Assembly (NCBI GenBank): GCA_937926145.1
Contig: CALANW010000011.1
Span: 15,255 to 79,254 of the forward strand
Source of the DNA: an uncultured Ruminococcus sp.
Lineage (GTDB): Bacteria > Bacillota > Clostridia > Oscillospirales > Ruminococcaceae
DNA length: 64,000 nt
Direction of reading: 5' to 3'
Shown: positions 49,883 to 58,723 of the stretch, piece by piece
How positions within the stretch are numbered: position 1 is the first letter of the stretch
Layout of the letters: the number at the start of each line of letters is the position of its first letter
Notes under the pieces: generated by a model
Database searches by the model: none
The model's input: only the letters and a program-made list of their open reading frames with translations
What the model was told of the DNA's origin: nothing
Program-made: the position numbers and the translations under genes

Positions 49883-49964
49883 AAGAAATAAGATTGTGAA
49901 TACTTCCACGTTGTTCACCAAAAGTAGATCCCCACAGAGTTGCCTCTCTGTGGGGGATTTTTTG
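49883..49964 (+). ncRNA. Candidate ~80-nt small RNA
   Basis: Begins ~7 bp after the -10 box and ends at a perfect 10-bp terminator stem CCCCACAGAG (49930-49939) / CTCTGTGGGG (49946-49955) plus a T-run. A first stem GTGAA/TTCAC can form near its 5-prime end, leaving a single-stranded CCAAAAGTAGA. No ribosome binding site or reading frame. I recognise no known family. Confidence 0.5.
49930..49964 (+). terminator. Terminator of the small RNA candidate
   Basis: Perfect 10-bp GC-rich stem with a 6-nt loop, followed by GATTTTTTG. The T-run is also the start of a family B right end. Confidence 0.85.
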
Positions 49965-49990
49965 TACACTTTCAGTTTAAAAATTAGTAT
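49956..49990. repeat. Family B right-end remnant (B3)
   Basis: GATTTTTTGTACACTTTCAG then TTTAAAAATTAGTA matches the right end of the full element at 63898-63997. No matching left end was found. Confidence 0.55.
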
Positions 49991-50039
49991 AAGCAGAACG
50001 GTGTGGCAGCAATTACATTTTAACATCGTTGTTGCATTT

Positions 50040-50302
50040 TGTCGATTTGTAACGTATTGAATACACAAAATAAAAAAACGCAGGACAAGTAACGTTCCGA
50101 AGCGCAACAGAGTTTTTTCGGTGCATATATTTTGTTATTGCTTACCACATAATAAAAACACCCCTGTTTTCATCGAATAAAGTCGTTGAAAACAGGGGTA
50201 TCGGTTTATTGTGAATCACTTAGCGGAATAGGACGGGAAATCCGTCTTCTGCATTTTATGGCGATTTGCGGAACAAAATAATTACGAATTACGCATTAAT
50301 TC
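50040..50302. repeat. Family A repeat (copy A7)
   Basis: Part of the 530-bp gap 49752-50281. Holds the central-type hairpin 50160-50199 (ACCCCTGTTTTCA / TGAAAACAGGGGT), GGACGGGAAATCCGTC near 50232 and a right end AATTACGAATTACGCATTAA that overlaps the SpoIID-like stop. The left portion is degenerate; heptad-like AATTCGGAATTATTT also occurs at 49759. Confidence 0.65.
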
Positions 50303-51292
50303 AGCCTTTGTGTAATAGTGTTCCAATATCTCGCGATAAGTTTTTCCCTCTTTGGCAAGGCAGTTCGCACCGTATTGACTCATTCCTACGCCGTGACCGC
50401 TGCCTTTTACCGAAAAGGTGAAGACCTTGTCAGTGTCGCTATATGAAACCGTGAATGACGATGAGCGCAGTCCGAGAGCGGTGCGCACCTCTTGTCCGCT
50501 GTAGGTCTTGTCGCCGACAGTGACCCTCTTTGCATAGCCGCCGCTTGTAAGGCTGTCAACGGAGATAGTGCTGCTTTCGTCAAAGCCCGAATCGGGGAAA
50601 GCGGCTTTTATCTCATCGGCGGTGAATTTGTTTTCGCTGTAAAATGTCGGAGCTTCTTCGTCCCATTCGCTGTCCACGGAAACGAGGTAGGGGAAAGATG
50701 CTTCCCACACCTCGGCAGAATCCTCGGTCTTGCCGCAGGAGATAGAGTGGAACGCCGCTGCGATAGGCTCGTCTTCGTAAAAGAGCGCTTCGGGATAGAC
50801 GGCATCAACGGCGGCTTCTATCTTTTGGCGGTATTCGTCATAAGCCGTGCCGTAAAAAGCCTTGCCCTGTTCGGGAGTGAAAAAGGCTTGGAATTTCGTG
50901 CTGTCGTTTGAGATAGCTGCGCCCATCAATTCGGGTGTAGGGTTCTCGCTTTCGAGCTTTTCACGGCGCAGGGCGTATGTATAAGCCGCGACCGCCTGCG
51001 CTTTGAGCGCTTCGGGTTCGTATGCGGCAGGCATTTCCGCCATAACTGCGCCGACAAGGTAGTCTTTCATCGGCATTTCCATAACTTTTCCGCTCGTGAT
51101 ATCGAAAACGGTGAAAATCTCGTCAGTATCGGTATTTTCTGTTGCTTCGGGTTCGGATATGCTTGTCTGCGCGGTTTCGGAGGAGGTTTGCACGGGCGAA
51201 GCGGCGCTTTTTTCACGTCCGACAAAGCCTACAAGGGGGATAACGAACACAAATGCGGCGAAGATTAGAACGATTTTGAACAGATCCTTCAT
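50282..51292 (-). CDS. SpoIID/LytB-domain protein
   Basis: 336 aa. N-terminal membrane helix (~5-25), Ser/Glu/Thr-rich linker, then the SpoIID domain (~60-330: PMKDYLVGAVMAEMP, EALKAQAVAAYTYAL, SISCGKTEDSAEVW, GSGHGVGMSQYGA). In sporulating relatives SpoIID is a lytic transglycosylase acting in engulfment with SpoIIP/SpoIIM; similar proteins occur in non-sporulating Clostridia. The C-terminal MRNS and stop lie in a repeat end. Confidence 0.9.
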   Translation of the reverse strand: MKDLFKIVLIFAAFVFVIPLVGFVGREKSAASPVQTSSETAQTSISEPEATENTDTDEIFTVFDITSGKVMEMPMKDYLVGAVMAEMPAAYEPEALKAQAVAAYTYALRREKLESENPTPELMGAAISNDSTKFQAFFTPEQGKAFYGTAYDEYRQKIEAAVDAVYPEALFYEDEPIAAAFHSISCGKTEDSAEVWEASFPYLVSVDSEWDEEAPTFYSENKFTADEIKAAFPDSGFDESSTISVDSLTSGGYAKRVTVGDKTYSGQEVRTALGLRSSSFTVSYSDTDKVFTFSVKGSGHGVGMSQYGANCLAKEGKTYREILEHYYTKAELMRNS

Positions 51293-51401
51293 TATAACAT
51301 TTCCTTTCTTGATAAAGCGGTAAAGCTTTAAATTGTTGCAAATATGACAAAAAGAACAGACAAAGCCGGTTTTTTTCGTGACCCGTTTTTAAAAAAACTG
51401 C

Positions 51402-51430
51402 TTGACAAGTGTTAAAAGCTATTGTAAAAT
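51402..51430 (+). promoter_or_regulatory. Sigma-A promoter for citrate synthase
   Basis: TTGACA (51402-51407), 17-bp spacer, TAAAAT (51425-51430). Leaves a ~240-nt leader. Confidence 0.8.
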
Positions 51431-51489
51431 AAAAGGGTACATATTTATTAAGGAAGCTGCGGTAAAATGCATTATCGCAAATGAGCCAA

Positions 51490-51606
51490 AAGCCTTGTTC
51501 GCACGGCGAAACAGCGGCTTTCCTTTGGTGTGCGCCTATACTTTTTGTGCAATGATGCACTTTTCAAAGCAAAGACGACACCCGAAGTATGTGCGCAATG
51601 CTTTGA
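51490..51606 (+). promoter_or_regulatory. Structured leader of the citrate synthase mRNA
   Basis: Stem 1: AAAGCC...GGCTTT around TTCGC/GCGAA (51490-51522). Stem 2: GCGCCTATACTT (51532-51543) with AAGTATGTGCGC (51585-51596), 11 of 12 paired, enclosing hairpin GTGCA-ATGA-TGCAC. A competing stem TCAAAGCA (51564-51571) / TGCTTTGA (51599-51606) excludes full stem 2. The pattern resembles a switching 5-prime RNA; no known riboswitch class recognised. Confidence 0.45.
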
Positions 51607-51675
51607 TATATGGCGGATACCTAATATAAAAGCATCTGAGGAAAGGGGGAGGCTCTTTTAAAAGGGCACTTCACA

Positions 51676-53040
51676 ATGATTGGAAAAGAAAATCAAAACG
51701 GCAGCGCTGCTATAACAAGTTTATGCGGCGAATTTCTTAAACATAACAATATCCCACCTGAACTTTATGAAAAATATCAGGTAAAAAGAGGTCTGAGAAA
51801 CAGCGACGGAACGGGTGTTGTTGCAGGCATCACAAATATTTGTAACGTTCACGGATACGTTGTTTCCGAGGGCGAAAAAGTCCCTGCTGAGGGCGAGCTT
51901 ATCTACCGCGGATACAGCATCAACGATATAGTCGCAGGCATACAGAAGGAAAACCGCTTCGGTTTCGAGGAAACGGTCTATCTGCTCCTCTTCGGCGATC
52001 TTCCTACGCAGGTACAGCTTGACAGCTTCAATGCGCTTCTGTCCGAATACAGAGAACTTCCTCCGGGATTTTCTGAGGATATGATATTTAAAGCTCCGTC
52101 CAAGAATATAATGAACAAGATGGCTCGATGCGCACTTGCATTTTATTCTTATGACGTTGACCCCGAAGATCAGTCACTTGCGGCTGAACTCAACCGTGCG
52201 ATATCCGTTATCGCGAAGCTTCCGTCCGCAATGGTCGATGCTTATCAGATAAAGCGCCGCGTTTTCGACCACGAGAGCCTTTATATGCACCCTCTCAACC
52301 CTGAGGAGTGTACGGCACAGAGCATACTTTCAACACTCCGCTCCGACCGTGTTTATTCCGAGGAAGAAGCAAAGCTGCTCGACCTTATGCTTATTATCCA
52401 CGCAGAGCACGGCGGCGGAAACAACTCGACTTTCACCTGCAGAACGCTCACGTCCTCGGGTACTGACGCTTATGCCGCTTATTCGGGCGCTATCGGCTCG
52501 TTAAAGGGTCATCGCCACGGCGGTGCGAACATAAAGGTAATTGCACAGCTTGAAGGCTTCAAGACGAATATCGAACACTGGGACAATGACGGCGAAGTCA
52601 AAGACTACCTTGCAAGAATCATCCGCAAGGAAGCAGGTGACGGAACGGGACTTATATATGGTATGGGTCACGCCGTTTACACCATTTCCGACCCGAGAGC
52701 CGTTATCCTCAAAGAGAACGCAATGAAGCTTGCAAAGGGCACTGACTTTGAAAAGGAATTTATGCTCCTTGACGCTGTTGAGCGCCTTACTCCCGAAGTC
52801 TTTGCCGAGATCAAGGGCAATAACAAGGCGATGTGCGCAAACGTTGACCTTTATTCGGGTCTTGTTTACCGTATGCTCAAGATCCCTGTTGAACTCAACA
52901 CGCCGATGTTCGCCGTTGCAAGAATTGCAGGCTGGGCAGCGCACAGAATTGAAGAGCTCACAACGGGCAACAGGATAATCCGTCCTGCATACAAGCCTAT
53001 CGCAAAGAGAAGATCTTATAAGACGATCGAAAACAGATAA
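51676..53040 (+). CDS. gltA: Citrate synthase
   Basis: 454 aa, with a ~60-residue N-terminal extension compared with the shortest bacterial forms. Condenses oxaloacetate and acetyl-CoA. Motifs: HAEHGGGNNSTF, GSLKGHRHGGAN, and GMGHAVYTISDPRA (catalytic His), plus the Arg pair near the C-terminus. In anaerobic Clostridia it feeds glutamate synthesis through a partial TCA pathway. Two purine-rich sites precede the ATG (51644-51652, and AAAAGGG 11 bases away). No aconitase or isocitrate dehydrogenase gene is adjacent. Confidence 0.94.
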   Translation: MIGKENQNGSAAITSLCGEFLKHNNIPPELYEKYQVKRGLRNSDGTGVVAGITNICNVHGYVVSEGEKVPAEGELIYRGYSINDIVAGIQKENRFGFEETVYLLLFGDLPTQVQLDSFNALLSEYRELPPGFSEDMIFKAPSKNIMNKMARCALAFYSYDVDPEDQSLAAELNRAISVIAKLPSAMVDAYQIKRRVFDHESLYMHPLNPEECTAQSILSTLRSDRVYSEEEAKLLDLMLIIHAEHGGGNNSTFTCRTLTSSGTDAYAAYSGAIGSLKGHRHGGANIKVIAQLEGFKTNIEHWDNDGEVKDYLARIIRKEAGDGTGLIYGMGHAVYTISDPRAVILKENAMKLAKGTDFEKEFMLLDAVERLTPEVFAEIKGNNKAMCANVDLYSGLVYRMLKIPVELNTPMFAVARIAGWAAHRIEELTTGNRIIRPAYKPIAKRRSYKTIENR

Positions 53041-53102
53041 ATTTAAAATAGTATAACGTTATTCAAGGGTGAATATTTATTTAACAAAAAGGAGAAGTTG
53101 AC

Positions 53103-54122
53103 ATGAGCGAGAAACAGGTTACTCCGTACAAAAAGAAAAAAGTTTTCCTTGACAAGAAGTTTTCTGTGGTGATCTATGCAGTTACTCTTGTGCTTGCGGT
53201 GATATGCAGAATATTTCAGCTCAAGAACAATATGAATTTTGAAAAAGGTACATATATCAATTCGGGATTCAATCTTACAATGGCTGTTATCCTTGTGGGC
53301 TTTGCGCTTCTTCTTGCCGTTATGATATTAGGCGAATCGAGAGATAAGGTCATCAAATCCTGTATCCTTATCAACCCGATGCGTTTAAGGGCAGAGCGCC
53401 TTAACAAAAAGGTTTCCCCGAAAGCTGCGGCTTCGATGTTCATTATGGCAGGTTTGCTCATATATCAGACGGTCGCACCGCTTGCGGCGCAGATAAGCCT
53501 TAACAAGAGCATTTCCACCGAAGACAACCCCGTAAGCGCATTTGCGGGTATCACGGGTATGCAGTGGGCGAACTACATATTTATGATAGTTCTCTGCTTC
53601 ACCTTTATTTCAACGGGTATCAGCATTTTCAAGGGCGAGGGCATTACAAAGGGACAGTGCGCTTTCCTTACGCTTTTCCCGATATGGAAGCTTGTACAGA
53701 CTTTTGACCTTATCACAACATATCAGGTCATCGGACCATACTCCGAGAAATGCTATATCCTTATGACGAATGTTTTCTCGGCACTTTTCTTCCTCAATGT
53801 TGTAAGATTCTTCTGCGGCTTTGAAAAGAAGAGAACGAGATACTATATGATACTTTTCGGCTATGCAGCTTCGATAACTGCGGCTGTATCGACCCTTCCG
53901 AGATATGCGATGTTCTTCCTCACCGACTACACGGTAAGAGAGGGTATGCTTTCTCCCGATGCGACCGATGTTGGTATCATCTTTGTAACAGCTACTATCG
54001 TTGCTGTATTCTGGAGCACCTACGTTTACAGAGTAATGCCCAAGCTCAACCTTACGGGCAAGCGCCGCTGGACAGGACTTCAGACCGATGGCAATTCCAA
54101 AATGGATACCATTGACGACTGA
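53103..54122 (+). CDS. Multi-pass membrane protein, unknown
   Basis: 339 aa with about seven hydrophobic segments (roughly 18-36, 55-78, 112-135, 150-172, 182-200, 215-240, 275-300). Basic N- and C-termini point to the cytoplasm. AAAAGGAG is 8 bases before the ATG. It lies 62 bp after citrate synthase with no terminator between, so co-transcription is likely; a terminator follows. Not recognised as a known transporter. Confidence 0.75.
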   Translation: MSEKQVTPYKKKKVFLDKKFSVVIYAVTLVLAVICRIFQLKNNMNFEKGTYINSGFNLTMAVILVGFALLLAVMILGESRDKVIKSCILINPMRLRAERLNKKVSPKAAASMFIMAGLLIYQTVAPLAAQISLNKSISTEDNPVSAFAGITGMQWANYIFMIVLCFTFISTGISIFKGEGITKGQCAFLTLFPIWKLVQTFDLITTYQVIGPYSEKCYILMTNVFSALFFLNVVRFFCGFEKKRTRYYMILFGYAASITAAVSTLPRYAMFFLTDYTVREGMLSPDATDVGIIFVTATIVAVFWSTYVYRVMPKLNLTGKRRWTGLQTDGNSKMDTIDD

Positions 54123-54133
54123 TAACTATTTAT

Positions 54134-54180
54134 GGGGTGTTTACAAGCGGCGAAAAACCGCTTTGAACGCCCCGTTTTTT
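54134..54180 (+). terminator. Terminator after the gltA-membrane protein unit
   Basis: Outer stem GGGGTGTT (54134-54141) / AACGCCCC (54166-54173), inner AGCGG/CCGCT, then GTTTTTT. Confidence 0.85.
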
Positions 54181-54212
54181 ATACTGAACGAATATCAAAC
54201 GAAAGGAGATAA

Positions 54213-54258
54213 TACTGATCTCTAATGAATGTGTACACATTCTGATTAGATATTAGTA
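54213..54258. repeat. Family B-like palindrome between SD and start codon (B7)
   Basis: 46 nt: TACTGATCTCTAAT + GAATGTG, loop TA, CACATTC + TG bulge + ATTAGATATTAGTA; 20 of 21 positions pair. Flanked by TAA on both sides. It separates AAAGGAG (54202-54208) from the lipoprotein ATG at 54270. Confidence 0.7.
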
Positions 54259-54269
54259 TAACGCCCAAA

Positions 54270-55574
54270 ATGAAAAAGTTTGGAATATCGGCAATAGCCG
54301 TTGCTTCGGTGATGCTTACGGGCTGTACGCTCGGCGGCTCGGCGGAAAATCTTCTTTCGCCGCCCGTGCTTTACGAGGAGCAGGAGGAGATCTATTCGGC
54401 ACTTACAGAAAGCATCGGCGGAGATGTTACTCTCCAGTATCCGCGTTCGGGAGCGCTTCGCTCGGCGTTCATTATCGATGATATTGACGGAAGCGGTGAG
54501 GACGAAGCCATTGCTTTTTACAGCGTCCGCGAGCAGGTCAGGATAAACATTCTCGACAAGGACGAGGACGGAAAATGGCAGTCGGTATGTGACCTTGCAG
54601 GCAGCGGAACGAGCATTGACCGAGTGCAGATCGCTTCGATAGGTTCGACAAAAAGGACAAGCATTATCGTCGGCTTCGGCGAATCGGGCAGTGATAAGCT
54701 CCTCAAAGTTTACAGCTATGACGGCGGCGTTGTGAGCGAAAACTACACCGACAGCTATTCATCGTTTTTCACCTACGACCTTAACGGCGACGGCGAGGAC
54801 GGACTTTGCATCATTCGCTCCAACAATGAGAACATCGGCAGGAAAGCGGATTTTTCGGTTATTACCGACACGGGAACGCAGGTCGTGAAGAAAGACACGG
54901 TCGCACTCAATGACAAGGCTTCCGACTTTGTGGGAGTTGTACTCGGAAATGTCGGTGAAAACACGCCCGCGGTGTTCATTGACGAACTTTCGGGCGGACA
55001 GCTTTCGACCGAGATAATCTACCTTGTCGGCGACACGCTCCGCAATCCGCTCTATCTTGACGAGCGTCAGATGATAAGCGACACCACGCGCAGCAAAGGC
55101 TACTACTCCGCCGATATCGATCTTGACGGCATAACCGAGATACCGACGCTTTCCTATTTTCCCGGTTACGATCAGGACGACCGCGACGCTTTCATCGCGA
55201 CAAACTGGAACGTCTACTCGAATTTTACGATAAATAAGAAATATTCAAGCTATTACGACATTGAAAAAGGCTTTTGCTTTATTTTGTCGAGCCGCTGGGA
55301 CGGTCTTGTGACGATAAAAAGGGACGAGCATAACGGCGACATCGTTTTTTACAAGTATTTCGCCGATCTGCTGAACTCGACTGAGGAACTTCTGCGGCTT
55401 TCCGCCGTCACAGCCGATTATTATGACGAAAAAACCGAAAACGGCTATGTTTGGCTCAAAAGCAGGGACAATATGCACTATTTCTACAAGCTCCCCGAGG
55501 CTTCGGACGAGCCGCTTATCCCTACGACAGCCGAGATCGTGAACAATTTCTATATTATGCCTGATAACAGATAA
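54270..55574 (+). CDS. Lipoprotein upstream of a two-component system
   Basis: 434 aa. Signal peptide with lipobox (LTGC, Cys ~19). The rest has repeated Asp/Gly-rich beta segments (IDDIDGSGEDEAI, YDLNGDGEDGL, DIDLDGITEIP) like FG-GAP/VCBS or calcium-loop repeats, so a beta-propeller is likely. Located outside the membrane, 19 bp before the response regulator, suggesting a sensory accessory for the kinase. Start-site spacing is unusual because of the palindrome upstream. Confidence 0.82.
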   Translation: MKKFGISAIAVASVMLTGCTLGGSAENLLSPPVLYEEQEEIYSALTESIGGDVTLQYPRSGALRSAFIIDDIDGSGEDEAIAFYSVREQVRINILDKDEDGKWQSVCDLAGSGTSIDRVQIASIGSTKRTSIIVGFGESGSDKLLKVYSYDGGVVSENYTDSYSSFFTYDLNGDGEDGLCIIRSNNENIGRKADFSVITDTGTQVVKKDTVALNDKASDFVGVVLGNVGENTPAVFIDELSGGQLSTEIIYLVGDTLRNPLYLDERQMISDTTRSKGYYSADIDLDGITEIPTLSYFPGYDQDDRDAFIATNWNVYSNFTINKKYSSYYDIEKGFCFILSSRWDGLVTIKRDEHNGDIVFYKYFADLLNSTEELLRLSAVTADYYDEKTENGYVWLKSRDNMHYFYKLPEASDEPLIPTTAEIVNNFYIMPDNR

Positions 55575-55593
55575 AAAAGAGGAGGAAAATGCT

Positions 55594-56298
55594 ATGAAAC
55601 GAATTCTTGTGTGCGAGGACGAAGACGTTATCCGCGACTTTGTCGTTATAAATCTTAACCGTGCAGGCTATGATGTGGTCGATGTGAACTGCGGCGAAGA
55701 AGCGCTCCGCGTTTTTGATGAGGAAAACGGAAACTTCGATATCGCACTTCTTGATATAATGATGCCTGGCATTGATGGCTTTCAGGTATGCAAAGCTCTG
55801 CGTAAAAAGAGCAGCACCATCGGCATCATAATGCTTTCCGCAAAAACGCAGGAAATGGACAAGGTGAGCGGACTTATGCTCGGTGCGGACGACTATATGA
55901 CAAAGCCGTTTTCCCCGTCCGAGCTTACGGCGAGAATAGACGCTATCTACCGCCGTGTAAGTATGTCTATGGTGCGCGAGGAAGAGGACTCCTCGACCAT
56001 AGTTTCAGGTCCGTTCGAGCTTGATCTGAAGAGCAGGACTGTTTCCAAGAACGGAGTTCCGATAGAGCTTACGCAGGTCGAATATCAGATACTTGAATAC
56101 TTCCTCAACAATCAGAAAACGGCTCTCGACCGTTCGAGCATACTCACGCATATCTGGGGCGACAACTACTTCGGCGATGACAAGATAGTTGACGTTAATA
56201 TAAGAAGAATTCGTATGAAGATAGAGGACGAGCCGTCCAACCCGAAGTACATATCTACGATCTGGGGCTTCGGCTACAAGTGGACAGCAGGCGATTGA
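55594..56298 (+). CDS. OmpR/PhoB-type response regulator
   Basis: 234 aa. Receiver domain (~1-118: acidic pair in CEDEDVI, phospho-Asp in LLDIMMPG, Lys in TKPF) and winged-helix DNA-binding domain (~135-232: VEYQILEYFL, DNKIVDVNIRRIRMKIE-like, YISTIWGFGYKW). AGAGGAGG ribosome binding site. Its kinase follows 17 bp later. Targets unknown; wall stress is common for this class. Confidence 0.94.
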   Translation: MKRILVCEDEDVIRDFVVINLNRAGYDVVDVNCGEEALRVFDEENGNFDIALLDIMMPGIDGFQVCKALRKKSSTIGIIMLSAKTQEMDKVSGLMLGADDYMTKPFSPSELTARIDAIYRRVSMSMVREEEDSSTIVSGPFELDLKSRTVSKNGVPIELTQVEYQILEYFLNNQKTALDRSSILTHIWGDNYFGDDKIVDVNIRRIRMKIEDEPSNPKYISTIWGFGYKWTAGD

Positions 56299-56315
56299 TG
56301 TGGAGGAAAACCGCT

Positions 56316-57737
56316 TTGGAAAGTAAAAAGATCACAAGGCGAAACAACATAACACGCCGCTGGATAGTCAACAATATCGGCATAATCTTTATTGTTCTGC
56401 TGACGGTAACGCTCGCGAGCACGATATTTCTCCACAGCTTTTACTATAATTCCGCTCGGCAGTATCTTTCTTCGCGAATGAATATGGTCACGAGCATTTT
56501 GCAGAATTCCTACAACGACCCTGCGACGAGCTTCACCGCAGAAACGCGTTCCGTTGTCGAAAACTGGGCGGACAGAAACCGCACTGAGCTTATGATAATC
56601 GGCAAGAACGGTAACGTTGTTCTCACATCTTCGGGCTTCGTTCCGACCGTGGAAGACCCCATGACCGACTACAGGGACGCTGTCGAATCGGGCGAAACGG
56701 GTTACTTCGTGGGAAGAACGGTCGGCGGAGAAAAGATGATGGCGCTGAGTATCCTGCTCCCCGACAATGATGCAGGCTACATAGCGGTAAGAGTTGCTTC
56801 ATCGATGAAAAGGATAGACAGACAGCTTTTTATGATGTTCCTTGTCGTTGCGGCGATATGCGCGGCGGTGCTGATACTGACGTTCTTCTCGGGAATGTAC
56901 TTCGTGAAGTCGATAGTTATCCCCGTGCGGCAGATAAGCGCGACCGCAAGGCGTTACGCTAAGGGCGATTTTTCCGTGCGAATCCGCAAGAAAAACGATG
57001 ACGAGATAGGCGAGCTCTGCGACACGATAAACCACATGGCAAAGGAGCTTGCAAACTCCGAAAAGCTGAAAAACGAGTTCATTTCGAGCGTTTCGCACGA
57101 ACTTCGCACTCCGCTCACTGCGATAAAAGGCTGGTCGGAAACGATAGCAAGTATGCCCGAGGACAGTGCGACCGTTGCAAAGGGAATGAGGGTCATCGAC
57201 CTTGAAACGGAGCGCCTTACGCGAATGGTCGAGGAGCTTCTCGACTTTTCCCGTATGCAGAACGGCAAGTTTTCGCTTCAAAAGGAAACCATGGACGTTC
57301 TTGCGGAGCTTGGTGATGCGGTGCTTATCTACGGCGAAAGCGCGAAGAAAGCAGGCATCACGCTGAAATATGATGAACCCGATATGCTCCCGTTCATCAT
57401 CGGTGACAAGAACCGTATCCGTCAGGTTTTCATCAACATCATCGACAATGCGATAAAATATTCCGACAAGGGCGGACTTGTTTCCGTTCAGGCAGGAATG
57501 GCGGACAACACGCACATCGTTGTGGACGTTTCCGACACGGGCTGCGGAATAAGCAAGGAAGACCTTGCGAAAGTCAAGACGAAATTCTACAAGGCGAACT
57601 ATACTCGCCGTGGTTCGGGAATTGGTCTTGCTGTTGCTGACGAAATTGTCACCATGCACGGCGGCAGGCTCGATATTCTCAGTGAGGAGGGGCAGGGCAC
57701 TACAGTCCGTATAATCCTCCCAATAAAGGTAAATTAA
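56316..57737 (+). CDS. Sensor histidine kinase (HAMP)
   Basis: 473 aa from TTG 56316. Helix ~18-40, extracellular sensor (~41-168), helix ~170-195, HAMP, HisKA with phospho-His in SVSHELRTPLTAIKGW, HATPase with NIIDNAIKYS (N box), DTGCGIS (G1) and GSGIGLAVADEIV (G2). A GTG at 56280 would overlap the regulator gene and place GGAGG inside the frame; GGAGG at 56302 fits TTG 56316. Confidence 0.93.
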   Translation: MESKKITRRNNITRRWIVNNIGIIFIVLLTVTLASTIFLHSFYYNSARQYLSSRMNMVTSILQNSYNDPATSFTAETRSVVENWADRNRTELMIIGKNGNVVLTSSGFVPTVEDPMTDYRDAVESGETGYFVGRTVGGEKMMALSILLPDNDAGYIAVRVASSMKRIDRQLFMMFLVVAAICAAVLILTFFSGMYFVKSIVIPVRQISATARRYAKGDFSVRIRKKNDDEIGELCDTINHMAKELANSEKLKNEFISSVSHELRTPLTAIKGWSETIASMPEDSATVAKGMRVIDLETERLTRMVEELLDFSRMQNGKFSLQKETMDVLAELGDAVLIYGESAKKAGITLKYDEPDMLPFIIGDKNRIRQVFINIIDNAIKYSDKGGLVSVQAGMADNTHIVVDVSDTGCGISKEDLAKVKTKFYKANYTRRGSGIGLAVADEIVTMHGGRLDILSEEGQGTTVRIILPIKVN

Positions 57738-57769
57738 ATGCATTATTCCCTGAAAGGAAAAACATTAAA

Positions 57770-58723
57770 ATGAGTAAACAGAATAAGGAAGAAAAATTCA
57801 AATCAAAGATAGGCGGTCAGGCTCTTATCGAGGGCATTATGATGCGCGGTATCGGCATTGCGGCAATGGCTTGCAGACTTCCCGACGGTTCGATAGACGT
57901 TGAAACATGGGAGATAAAAAACGGCAAGCAGGCGCCTTGGTACAAGAAAGCGCCATTTATCCGCGGCTGCTTCAACTTCGCCGAAACTATGGCGGAGGGC
58001 ATACGCTGTACAATGAAATCCGCCGAAAAGCAGATGACCGAGGACGATGAGGAAGAAGAACCCTCAAAGTTCGAGAAATGGCTCGAAGAAAAATTCGGCG
58101 ACAAGCTCGTCAATGTTATAATGATAATTTCGATAGTGCTTGCAATGGTGATATGTGTACTGCTGTTCAAGTTCCTGCCGATGCTCATATCGAAGCTTCT
58201 GCTGAGCGCAGGCGTTCCCGACTGGGGAAGAACTGTGGCAGAGGGCGTGATAAAGCTTGCGCTACTTATCGGATATTTTTATGTTATCTCGCTCACGGAT
58301 TCGATGCATACGACCTTTATGTACCACGGCGCAGAGCATAAAACTATCGCCTGCTACGAAGCGCAGAAAGAGCTTACAGTGGAAAATATCCGCCCGATGT
58401 GCCGCTTCCACCCACGCTGCGGAACGAGTTTCATAATGATAGTCATTCTTATAAGCATAATCGTGGGAATGTTCCTGCCGTGGAAAAATATCGGCATAAG
58501 ACTGCTGATGCAGCTTGTACTGCTTATCCCCGAAGCATCGATAGCTTATGAATTGATAAAGCTGGCAGGAAGATATGACAATATTATAACAAGAATAATC
58601 TCCGCACCGGGACTTTGGCTGCAGCATATCACGACAAAAGAGCCTAACGATAAGCAGATAGAGGTTGCTATAGCGGCGCTTACACCCTGCCTGCCGAAAG
58701 AGGACGAAGAGGACAAATGGTGA
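57770..58723 (+). CDS. DUF1385 membrane protein (YqhQ-like)
   Basis: 317 aa. Starts with IGGQALIEGIMMRG; four membrane helices (~120-142, ~158-180, ~222-243, ~248-265); central YHGAEHKTIACYEA and CRFHPRCGTSFI are the family signature, with possible metal ligands. Uncharacterised but conserved in Clostridia, usually beside prmC and prfA. Here prmC follows after a 638-bp repeat-rich gap. A family C hairpin starts directly after the stop. Confidence 0.9.
   Translation: MSKQNKEEKFKSKIGGQALIEGIMMRGIGIAAMACRLPDGSIDVETWEIKNGKQAPWYKKAPFIRGCFNFAETMAEGIRCTMKSAEKQMTEDDEEEEPSKFEKWLEEKFGDKLVNVIMIISIVLAMVICVLLFKFLPMLISKLLLSAGVPDWGRTVAEGVIKLALLIGYFYVISLTDSMHTTFMYHGAEHKTIACYEAQKELTVENIRPMCRFHPRCGTSFIMIVILISIIVGMFLPWKNIGIRLLMQLVLLIPEASIAYELIKLAGRYDNIITRIISAPGLWLQHITTKEPNDKQIEVAIAALTPCLPKEDEEDKW

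Noticed and set aside
49829..50107. 92-codon minus-strand open frame near the small RNA candidate
   Set aside because: It runs through a family B end and the terminator, with no ribosome binding site; a similar peptide arises from the other family B copy, so it is a repeat by-product.
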